Source: Bacteroidota bacterium (GTDB lineage Bacteria > Bacteroidota > Ignavibacteria > Ignavibacteriales > Ignavibacteriaceae). From it: a stretch of DNA of 9,845 nt. A model generated the notes under the pieces. The model saw only the letters and a list, made by a program, of their open reading frames with translations. It was not told where the DNA came from and did not search any database. This document shows positions 1-5,612 of this stretch, one piece after another. The position numbers and the translations under genes are program-made. Position 1 is the stretch's first letter; each line of letters opens with the position of its first letter. Location of the stretch: NCBI GenBank assembly GCA_030706105.1, contig JAUZPC010000078.1, positions 1 to 9,845 of the forward strand, given 5' to 3'.

Positions 1-146
1 ACATTACCTTTTGCCAAAGGTAGATAGTTCTCTCCCGGCATATTATTCGTTTCATCAATAGTTTTATAAACTATGTTGTTTTGAGCATAGCATAATGAAA
101 CAGAGAAAAATAATGCTGCAACAAAGCACTTTAAAGTAGATTTCAT
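1..146 (-). CDS. Secreted protein of unknown function, N-terminal fragment
   Basis: The minus strand reads ATG at 146-144 and stays open to the window edge, giving 48 codons. The first 21 residues form a clear Sec signal peptide: a positive start (MKSTLK), a hydrophobic core (FVAALFFSVSL) and a likely cleavage site after CYA, before QNN. The mature part continues with a segment ending in NYLPLAKGN, which resembles the start of many secreted hypothetical proteins with a 'PL..G..W.Y' pattern, but I cannot name a family. A purine-rich GGAAAAA lies just upstream of the ATG as a weak ribosome binding site. The gene diverges from the hydrogenase operon, and nothing links it to hydrogen metabolism. 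The call as a secreted protein is firm; its function is unknown. Confidence 0.72.
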   Translation of the reverse strand, partial: MKSTLKCFVAALFFSVSLCYAQNNIVYKTIDETNNMPGENYLPLAKGN

Positions 147-294
147 GATTTTTCCAATATATTAAATGAAACATAACATAATAATAATTAATTATTTTCT
201 TTTTTCCAAGTATTTTTGGCCTCTCATGAGCTCTGATTAACAATATAAAAATGTTTCATACGTCACAACAAAATAGCTGATTATATTACTTATC

Positions 295-326
295 TCACTA
301 TTACAGAAATAAGTATATAATGGTGA
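295..326. repeat. Inverted repeat, 9-bp arms
   Basis: TCACTATTA (295-303) pairs with TAATGGTGA (318-326) over nine positions, one of them a G-T wobble, across a 14-base spacer. The right arm overlaps a TATAAT hexamer at 316-321. It could be an operator or a hairpin in the region between divergent genes. No function can be assigned from sequence alone. Confidence 0.4.
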
Positions 327-392
327 CACTAACACCTCTGACTTGATTTTAACATAGAGGGGAATAGTACGAGGGGGGCAGTATCAAATAGC

Positions 393-512
393 ATAATACA
401 ATGTGTTTGCTCTAAAGTCCCTCCCTTTTGAAGGGAAGCTTGCCCGCCGCCAGGAGGGGATTTAGGGAGAGTTCGCGGAAGTACAGTCTGACTGTGTAAC
501 AAATTGTATTAT
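393..512. repeat. 120-bp imperfect palindrome (MITE- or REP-like)
   Basis: The outer arms 393-407 (ATAATACAATGTGTT) and 498-512 (AACAAATTGTATTAT) pair at 14 of 15 positions. Inside them, 410-424 and 453-469 pair again, with a two-base bulge and one mismatch. Two small hairpins are nested within: TCCCTT-TTG-AAGGGA at 422-436, and ACAGTC-T-GACTGT at 483-495. The internal segment is much richer in G and C than its surroundings. Terminal inverted repeats, internal palindromes and lack of coding capacity resemble a miniature inverted-repeat element or REP-type repeat. I see no clear target-site duplication. A structured RNA is the alternative. Confidence 0.45.
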
Positions 513-554
513 TGTTCTCGATATTAAATGCGAGGAGAAAGTATGACAATTATT

Positions 555-570
555 CAGTAAATACTTACTG
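555..570. repeat. Perfect dyad CAGTAA-N4-TTACTG
   Basis: CAGTAA (555-560) and TTACTG (565-570) are perfect inverted repeats separated by ATAC. The shape fits a dimeric regulator's operator, but there is no matching site elsewhere in the window to support a regulon. Confidence 0.35.
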
Positions 571-647
571 TGGGAATAGGACCGATCATTTTCCATATTA
601 GTTATTTCCGCCACCTCCAAGTTACTCTGTAAGTGCTATAGCCAGTC

Positions 648-664
648 GAAGCTGTTGCAGCTTC
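648..664. repeat. Perfect hairpin GAAGCTG-TTG-CAGCTTC
   Basis: Seven-base perfect arms at 648-654 and 658-664 flank a three-base loop. The hairpin lies inside the GC-richer part of the intergenic region and within the possible decayed minus-strand reading frame. No T-tract follows on either strand, so it is not a typical intrinsic terminator. Confidence 0.4.
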
Positions 665-853
665 TCATTGCTCCCGTTCAGTTGGTACCCACATAGTTTC
701 TGCAGTTCATTTGTAAGTATTTTTTTAGGTCAAAATTTAAGTATTGGTCATAAAATCGCCCCTGAAAATATTAATGAAAATACTGGCATTATTGTTGTCA
801 ACGACAAATAAATTCTCATAAATGGCAATAAAAAGACGCGCTTTTTCTGCCAA

Positions 854-871
854 TGTTTAAGAAATTAACAC
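854..871. promoter_or_regulatory. Possible Rex-like (NADH/NAD+ redox) operator
   Basis: TGTTTAAGAAATTAACAC agrees with the Rex consensus TTGTTAA-N4-TTAACAA at about 11 of the 14 specified positions. The right half-site is nearly perfect and the left half is out of register by one base. Rex represses fermentation and hydrogenase genes in several anaerobes, so the location upstream of hydC is sensible. It lies about 180 bases upstream of the translation start, which is far for direct repression from the downstream promoter candidate. The site could equally be a chance AT-rich match. Confidence 0.25.
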
Positions 872-1002
872 AAATCACACATTGCATTTTTCTGCTTTTT
901 CTAAAATGACAATACTTTTATCAATTATAAGAATAAAATCTACCCCTAAATAAGGAGCCCTTTTTAGTTTAACTTAAACAAATTTTTTATTTAAAAATAA
1001 AC

Positions 1003-1018
1003 TGGCACCTTGTTTGAT
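1003..1018 (+). promoter_or_regulatory. Sigma-54-like (-24/-12) promoter for the hyd operon
   Basis: TGGCAC (1003-1008), five bases, then TTGAT (1014-1018) matches the sigma-54 consensus TGGCAC-N5-TTGCA except for A instead of C at the -12 dinucleotide. A start of transcription about 12 bases further on (near 1029) would fall after the ATG at 1017 but before the well-spaced ribosome binding site at 1040-1047 and the ATG at 1053. The agreement between promoter position and preferred start codon is the main support. The imperfect GC element is the main weakness. Confidence 0.35.
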
Positions 1019-1052
1019 GCTAATAGTTTATCGAAATTTAAGGAAAGTTATT

Positions 1053-1544
1053 ATGCACAATCATATTTTTGAGAAATATCCGGCAAAGGATAAGAGTCAA
1101 TTGATTCCTTTACTGCAGGATGTTCAAGCTATTTATGGTTATTTACCTGAATTAGCTTTGCAAGAGATTGCTGATTATGTCGGCCTCCCTTTAAGCCGTG
1201 TTTATGGTGTAGCTACTTTTTATAATCAGTTTAGGTTAACTCCTTTAGGAGAAAATATTATCAGAGTTTGCAGGGGAACGGCTTGCCATGTAAAAAATTC
1301 TGCTAACATTTTATATGCATTGGAAAGTGCGCTTAAAATTAAAGCTGGTGAAACGACCAGAGACAGGAAATTCACTATTGAAATAGTTGCCTGTATTGGC
1401 GCATGTAGTATTGCCCCGGTCATGACGGTTAATGATGACTATCACGGAAGATTAACCGTTAAAGATGTTCCAACTATATTAAAAAAATATCAAACTACTA
1501 CTAAGCCAAAAGCATCTGCTGAACCGGAGGTGAAATTAGCATGA
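1053..1544 (+). CDS. hydC: [FeFe]-hydrogenase subunit HydC (NuoE-like, [2Fe-2S])
   Basis: A 163-residue thioredoxin-like [2Fe-2S] protein of the NuoE/24-kDa family, the small electron-transfer subunit of trimeric NADH-linked hydrogenases. It is cytoplasmic. An N-terminal helical part (about 1-60, with the family signature VYGVATFYNQF) precedes the cluster-binding domain. The four ligands are C73 and C78 (CRGTAC) and C114 and C118 (CIGAC). The C-terminal 15 residues are a Lys/Pro/Glu-rich tail. Earlier in-frame starts exist (TTG 1014, ATG 1017), but only ATG 1053 has a good ribosome binding site, AAGGAAAG at 1040-1047, and from it the protein begins as NuoE proteins usually do. The stop overlaps the hydB start by four bases (ATGA), so the two are translationally coupled. 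The family assignment is firm; the hydrogenase role rests on the adjacent hydB and hydA. Confidence 0.93.
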   Translation: MHNHIFEKYPAKDKSQLIPLLQDVQAIYGYLPELALQEIADYVGLPLSRVYGVATFYNQFRLTPLGENIIRVCRGTACHVKNSANILYALESALKIKAGETTRDRKFTIEIVACIGACSIAPVMTVNDDYHGRLTVKDVPTILKKYQTTTKPKASAEPEVKLA

Positions 1545-3526
1545 ATTCATTCTTAGATAAATGTTGTAGTGAGTGCTGGCATAGTCTTGAAAAACCATGC
1601 GACCTGTTTATTAGGTGCTGCACAGAAGGTCCTTTATGCCATCACCATAAAGAATGTGAAGATCAACTTTCTTCTCTAAATAAAAAACTTAAATATGAAG
1701 AGCATGATGTACCTATCATCTTTATTGGTATGGGCACCTGCGGTTTGGCTTCCGGGGCTAAAAAAGTTGAAGAAGCCATAAGAGCTGAACTTGCAAAACA
1801 TAACATCACTGCTATTATTGAGGGAACAGGATGTATTGGCTACTGCTCTCGTGAAGTTATTGTTGATATTAAACTGCCGGGTAAAGACAGAGTTTCTTAT
1901 TGCGAAATTATTCCCAAATTAGTTCCTCGCTTTATTCAAAGAACTCTTGTTGATAAAGAAATATTTAAAGAAAAATTACTTGGCACACACGGTAAATCTA
2001 CCCCTGAAGTTCTTAACATCAATGAAGATCCTTTCTTTAAAAATCAGCTTAAAATAGTTCTTGAAAATTGCGGAGTCATCAATCCGAATTCAATTGATTC
2101 TTATATAGCTGCTAATGGATTCAAGGGTTTGGACAAGGTTTTGCGCCTCATGAAACCTGCTGAAGTTGTTAAGGAAGTACTTGATGGGGGATTAAGAGGA
2201 CGCGGCGGCGCCGGATTCCCTACGGGTAAAAAATGGGAATTTGCTTTTAAGCAAAATACTGACCAAAAATATTTAGTCTGCAATGCCGATGAAGGCGATC
2301 CGGGTGCTTTTATGGACCGCTCTGTTTTAGAAAGCGATCCTTTTAGAGTCGTGGAAGGTATGACTATTGCAGCTTATGCTATTGGAGCTTCCAAAGGTTA
2401 TATCTACTGCAGAGCAGAGTATCCTTTGGCCATTGCACGCTTGGAAAATACAATTAAACAATGCAAAGAATACGGCTTGCTTGGTAATAATATACTTGGC
2501 AGCGGTTTCAGTTTTGATCTAAAGATAAAAAAAGGTGCAGGTGCATTTGTTTGCGGTGAAGAAACAGCTCTATTAGCTTCTATTGAAGGTAAACGAGGTA
2601 TGCCTCGTCCGCGCCCTCCATTCCCGGCTGTATCAGGTTTATTTGGTAAACCTACTGTCATAAATAACGTAGAAACTTTTGCAAATGTTGCTGCATTAAT
2701 TACACGCGGATCTGAGTGGTTTGCTTCTATCGGAACTGAAAAAAGTAAAGGGACAAAAGTATTTGCCCTTTCCGGAAAGATTAAAAATACCGGTTTGGTT
2801 GAAGTTCCAATGGGGTGCAAATTGGAAGATATCGTTTTTGAAATTGGCGGCGGTATTCCTAATAACAAACAATTTAAAGCCGTTCAAATTGGCGGACCTT
2901 CAGGCGGCTGCTTACCTGAAAGCGTTATGCAAACCCCTGTTGATTATGAATCCTTAAAACAAGTTGGCGCTATGATGGGTTCAGGCGGATTTGTTGTTAT
3001 GGATGAAGATACCTGTATGGTTGATATTGCTAAATTCTTTTTAACCTTCATTAAAAATGAATCCTGCGGAAAATGCGTTCCTTGCCGCGAAGGTACCAAG
3101 AGAATGCTGGAAATTATTGAAAGAATTCCTGTTAGCTACCGGAATACTAAAAATAAACTGGACGAATTGCAAAGATTTAAAGGCATTGTTCACTTAAAGA
3201 GATTAGGGCAAGTCATAACTGATACTTCTCTCTGCGGTTTAGGACAAACTGCTGCAAATCCTATTCTTTCCGGTTTAAGGTATTTCAGAGAAGAATATGA
3301 AGAACATTTATTTGAAAGACATTGTTCTGCTGGTGTTTGTAAGGAATTATTAACCTTTACAATTGATAATACTTTATGTACCGGCTGCGGTGTCTGCGTT
3401 AAAAAATGCGGTTCGGATGCTATCCTTGGCGAAAAAGGACATGCTCATTATATCGTTGAAGATAAATGCGAAAAATGCGGAATGTGTTTTGAAAGCTGCC
3501 GCTTTAATGCTATAAATATAAATTAA
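1541..3526 (+). CDS. hydB: [FeFe]-hydrogenase subunit HydB (NuoF-like, FMN/NADH, Fe-S)
   Basis: A 661-residue NuoF-type subunit that binds FMN and NAD(H) and is the likely site of electron bifurcation with ferredoxin. Domains in order: an unusual Cys-rich N-terminus (C8, C9, C12, C20, C26, C27, C33, C39); a thioredoxin-like domain (about 57-130; C67, C98, C102); the NuoF core with GGLRGRGGAGFPTGKKW (216-232), NADEGDPGAFMDR (248-260) and GAGAFVCGEETALL (332-345); a [4Fe-4S] site C509, C512, C515 and C565; H594, C595 and C600, which may bind zinc as in related HydB proteins; and a C-terminal 2x[4Fe-4S] ferredoxin (C613/616/619/623 and C643/646/649/653). The length is slightly above the roughly 600-630 residues usual for HydB because of the N-terminal extension. 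GGAGGTGA at 1526-1533 fixes the start. Missing from the thioredoxin-like domain is the first Cys of the usual C-x4-C pair. Confidence 0.95.
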   Translation: MNSFLDKCCSECWHSLEKPCDLFIRCCTEGPLCHHHKECEDQLSSLNKKLKYEEHDVPIIFIGMGTCGLASGAKKVEEAIRAELAKHNITAIIEGTGCIGYCSREVIVDIKLPGKDRVSYCEIIPKLVPRFIQRTLVDKEIFKEKLLGTHGKSTPEVLNINEDPFFKNQLKIVLENCGVINPNSIDSYIAANGFKGLDKVLRLMKPAEVVKEVLDGGLRGRGGAGFPTGKKWEFAFKQNTDQKYLVCNADEGDPGAFMDRSVLESDPFRVVEGMTIAAYAIGASKGYIYCRAEYPLAIARLENTIKQCKEYGLLGNNILGSGFSFDLKIKKGAGAFVCGEETALLASIEGKRGMPRPRPPFPAVSGLFGKPTVINNVETFANVAALITRGSEWFASIGTEKSKGTKVFALSGKIKNTGLVEVPMGCKLEDIVFEIGGGIPNNKQFKAVQIGGPSGGCLPESVMQTPVDYESLKQVGAMMGSGGFVVMDEDTCMVDIAKFFLTFIKNESCGKCVPCREGTKRMLEIIERIPVSYRNTKNKLDELQRFKGIVHLKRLGQVITDTSLCGLGQTAANPILSGLRYFREEYEEHLFERHCSAGVCKELLTFTIDNTLCTGCGVCVKKCGSDAILGEKGHAHYIVEDKCEKCGMCFESCRFNAININ

Positions 3527-3555
3527 TATTTTAAGTTGCTAAAGGAGTTTGTATA

Positions 3556-5268
3556 ATGGTTCAGTTAACTATAAATAATATTAAAGTAAATGCCGAAGCA
3601 GGGATGACTATCCTTGATGCGGCTAAATCTGTAGGAATTTCCATACCGACTTTGTGCCACTTAAAAAATTTATTCCCCAGCGGTGCTTGCAGAATTTGTT
3701 CTGTTGAAGTTGAAGGTATGCGTGGTTTAATTCCTTCTTGTGCTTATCCTGTTAATGAGGGTATGGTTGTAGAAACTAATACCCCAAGAGTAAGAAGTGC
3801 CCGTAAAACTATTGTTGAATTGTTGGTAGAAAATCATCCGCAAGATTGTCTTATCTGCGTGAGAAATAAAAACTGTGAATTACAGAACCTCTCGGAACAA
3901 TATGGCCTGAGAGAGCACAGATATAGCGGTGAATCTAAGGAACATGCTATTGATGTTTCAAGTGCTTCTATGGAACGCGACCCTGCTAAATGTATTCTTT
4001 GCGGCAGATGTGTTCGTGTTTGCCATGAAGTCCAGCATATTGGCGCTATTGATTTTACTAACCGTGGATTTAACACTATCGTTACTACCCCTTATAATAA
4101 AGGATTAAATATAAGCGATTGTATCTTATGCGGGCAGTGTATCCTGGTGTGTCCTACTGCCGCCCTAAGAGAAAAGAGTGCATTAAAAGATGTAGCTAAC
4201 GCTCTTAAAAATAAAAATAAATATACTATTGTTCAGGTTGCTCCTGCTGTTCGTGCTACGTTGGGTGAGGAATATAATATGCCTCTCGGTACTGATGTCA
4301 CGGGCCAGATGGTTACCGGTCTGAGAAGGTTGGGCTTTAAAAAAGTTTTTGATACCAACTTCTCGGCTGACTTAACTATTATGGAAGAAGCTACCGAACT
4401 TATTCATAGAATTCAGAATGGTGGTTCTCTGCCTATGTTTACAAGCTGCTGCCCCGGCTGGGTTAAATATGCTGAACATAACAGACCAGAAATATTACCT
4501 CATATTTCTACCTGTAAATCTCCTCATGAGATGGAAGGTGCTGTTCTTAAAACTTATTATGCTAAAAAAATGGGACTTAAACCGGAAGATATTTATGTCG
4601 TTTCGGTTATGCCTTGTACTGTTAAAAAGTATGAATCAGCAAGAGGTGAACTTGCTGAGCAGACCATGGCTGATGTTGATGCAGTTATCACTACTCGTGA
4701 ATTAGTCAGGTTCTTTAAAATGGCTGGAATTGACTTTGATGATTTACCACAGGATTCCTTTGATAATCCGCTTGGTGAGTCTACCGGTGCTGCAGCTATT
4801 TTTGGTACAAGCGGTGGTGTAATGGAAGCTGCTCTTAGAACTGCTTATTTTAAGATATCAGGTAAAGAACTTGATAATCTTGATCTTGAAGCTGTTAGAG
4901 GTTTGGATAATGTTAAAGAGGCTTCAATTGATATTAACGGTTTAACTGTAAATATTGCTGTTGTCAACGGTATAGGCAATGTCGGCCCTATCTTGGATGA
5001 TGTTGCTGCCGGTAAAAGTAAATACCACTTTATTGAAGTTATGACCTGTCCGGGTAGGTGTATAAATGGAGGCGGTCAGCCAATCCATCAAAAGCAGGAT
5101 AAGGTTGTTAAGAGAATGAAAGCTCTTTATCAGATTGATGCAAATATGAAACTCCGTAAGTCTCATGATAATGAATCTGTAAAAACATTGTATAAGGAAT
5201 TTTTCATAGAGCCAAATTCTCATAAGGCTCATGAGATATTACACACTGAATATTTTGACAGAAAGTAG
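3556..5268 (+). CDS. hydA: [FeFe]-hydrogenase catalytic subunit HydA
   Basis: A 570-residue cytoplasmic enzyme that carries out reversible proton reduction to H2, fed with electrons by HydB/HydC. N-terminal clusters: plant-type [2Fe-2S] (C34, C45, C48, C62); His-ligated [4Fe-4S] (H94, C98, C101, C107); and two ferredoxin [4Fe-4S] (C146/149/152/156 and C189/192/195/199). The H-cluster motifs are complete: L1 FTSCCPGW, with C298 as proton shuttle and C299 as ligand; L2 MPCTVKKYE (C354); L3 CPGRC (C498, C502) followed by INGGGQP. The proton-path residues E278, E281, R285 and S318 align with those of Clostridium CpI. The size is that of CpI or short trimeric HydA; there is no C-terminal extra [2Fe-2S] domain as in Thermotoga HydA. 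AAAGGAG at 3541-3547 fixes the start. R501 replaces the common Gly between the two L3 cysteines. Very probably active. Confidence 0.97.
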   Translation: MVQLTINNIKVNAEAGMTILDAAKSVGISIPTLCHLKNLFPSGACRICSVEVEGMRGLIPSCAYPVNEGMVVETNTPRVRSARKTIVELLVENHPQDCLICVRNKNCELQNLSEQYGLREHRYSGESKEHAIDVSSASMERDPAKCILCGRCVRVCHEVQHIGAIDFTNRGFNTIVTTPYNKGLNISDCILCGQCILVCPTAALREKSALKDVANALKNKNKYTIVQVAPAVRATLGEEYNMPLGTDVTGQMVTGLRRLGFKKVFDTNFSADLTIMEEATELIHRIQNGGSLPMFTSCCPGWVKYAEHNRPEILPHISTCKSPHEMEGAVLKTYYAKKMGLKPEDIYVVSVMPCTVKKYESARGELAEQTMADVDAVITTRELVRFFKMAGIDFDDLPQDSFDNPLGESTGAAAIFGTSGGVMEAALRTAYFKISGKELDNLDLEAVRGLDNVKEASIDINGLTVNIAVVNGIGNVGPILDDVAAGKSKYHFIEVMTCPGRCINGGGQPIHQKQDKVVKRMKALYQIDANMKLRKSHDNESVKTLYKEFFIEPNSHKAHEILHTEYFDRK

Positions 5269-5361
5269 AATAATATAGATTGTATCTTATGCAGTTTGAT
5301 TACCGCAATGGGCCATCTGACTGAGTTATAGATATGCTTTGTTGTTTTATATAAAAACTTT

Positions 5362-5392
5362 TCTTCCCCTTTTTCACTGAAGAAGGGGAAGA
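5362..5392 (+). terminator. Strong hairpin after hydA, terminator or transcript stabiliser
   Basis: The arms 5362-5375 (TCTTCCCCTTTTTC) and 5379-5392 pair over all 14 positions, one a G-T wobble, with a 3-base loop (ACT). The four central C-G pairs make it stable. No T-tract follows directly; a short TTTT appears at 5401-5404. It may therefore be a weak intrinsic terminator, a processing site, or a 3'-end stabiliser of the hyd mRNA. Confidence 0.5.
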
Positions 5393-5439
5393 GTTATAGC
5401 TTTTCCTGATACGGGAATGCTGTTAAAATATATTGTAAA

Positions 5440-5467
5440 TTGTTATTTGAAATTTTGTTTATAAAAT
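5440..5467 (+). promoter_or_regulatory. Possible sigma-70 promoter for the sensor kinase genes
   Basis: TTGTTA (5440-5445), a 16-base spacer and TAAAAT (5462-5467) match the -35 and -10 consensus at 4 and 5 of 6 positions. Transcription would start near 5474, leaving a leader of about 140 bases that contains the TTAGTAACTAA palindrome (5484-5494). The surroundings are AT-rich, so chance matches are likely. Confidence 0.28.
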
Positions 5468-5612
5468 TCTTTATTTTCTGTAATTAGTAACTAATAAGTA
5501 CTTTTTTAGTATCAAATAAATATTATTTCACAATTGGTTTTTTTTGTGTAAATTATTACTCAGATTATTCCGGTAAAAAGTTAAAACGGAAATTAACTAA
5601 TTATATACTGAG

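Larger units (their letters stand above)
147..1052. other. Long intergenic region between the secreted-protein gene and hydC
   Basis: About 900 bases with no convincing intact gene. The two ends are very AT-rich, while roughly 330-740 is visibly richer in G and C and is packed with dyads: 295-326, 422-436, 483-495, 555-570 and 648-664. A larger imperfect palindrome spans 393-512. A minus-strand open frame of 35 codons without a start codon (622-729) looks partly protein-like and may be a decayed coding remnant. The hydC-proximal part (780-1052) holds a TTGTC-AAC-GACAA dyad at 795-807, a Rex-like palindrome at 854-871 and a sigma-54-like element at 1003-1018. The GC-richer middle may be a degenerate mobile or palindromic element; that is inference. 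Confidence 0.6.
5269..5612. other. Intergenic region between hydA and the sensor kinase
   Basis: 344 bases without a gene. The first 63 bases (5269-5331) stay open in the hydA frame after its TAG and would add 20 residues, including a Cys-Ile-Leu-Cys motif, if the stop were read through. A 14-bp hairpin lies at 5362-5392. From about 5420 the sequence is very AT-rich, with a possible sigma-70 promoter (5440-5467), an 11-base palindrome TTAGTAACTAA (5484-5494), and facing CACAA/TTGTG half-sites around 5528-5550. The ribosome binding site before the sensor gene is poor. Overall it looks like the end of the hyd operon and a leader for the regulatory genes. Confidence 0.55.

Noticed and set aside
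462..596. Minus-strand 44-codon frame starting with ATG at 596
   Set aside because: It runs through the palindromic element, has a poorly placed ribosome binding site and a Ser/Thr/Asn-rich composition with no recognisable motif. It is more likely a chance frame.
596..811. Plus-strand open frame of about 70 codons ending at TAA 811
   Set aside because: No start codon with a ribosome binding site, and most of it is the Ser/Cys/Pro-rich shadow of the minus-strand frame.
824..851. Hairpin GGCA-N2-AAAAAG with CTTTTT-N-TGCC as a terminator
   Set aside because: The stem is mostly A-T, interrupted, and not followed by a T-tract in a position to terminate a known gene.
1014..1052. Earlier hydC starts at TTG 1014 or ATG 1017
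   Set aside because: No ribosome binding site precedes them, the added residues are not family-typical, and the sigma-54-like element would overlap them. ATG 1053 has a good site at 1040-1047.
2404..2868. 154-codon minus-strand frame inside hydB
   Set aside because: It lies entirely opposite a conserved NuoF core whose motifs are intact, and its translation shows no family features. It is an antisense shadow.
3556..5268. Idea that HydA is a sensory or inactive hydrogenase
   Set aside because: All H-cluster ligands, the proton-shuttle Cys and the proton-path residues are present, so it is the catalytic subunit. The degenerate copy is the kinase fusion at 5613-7595.
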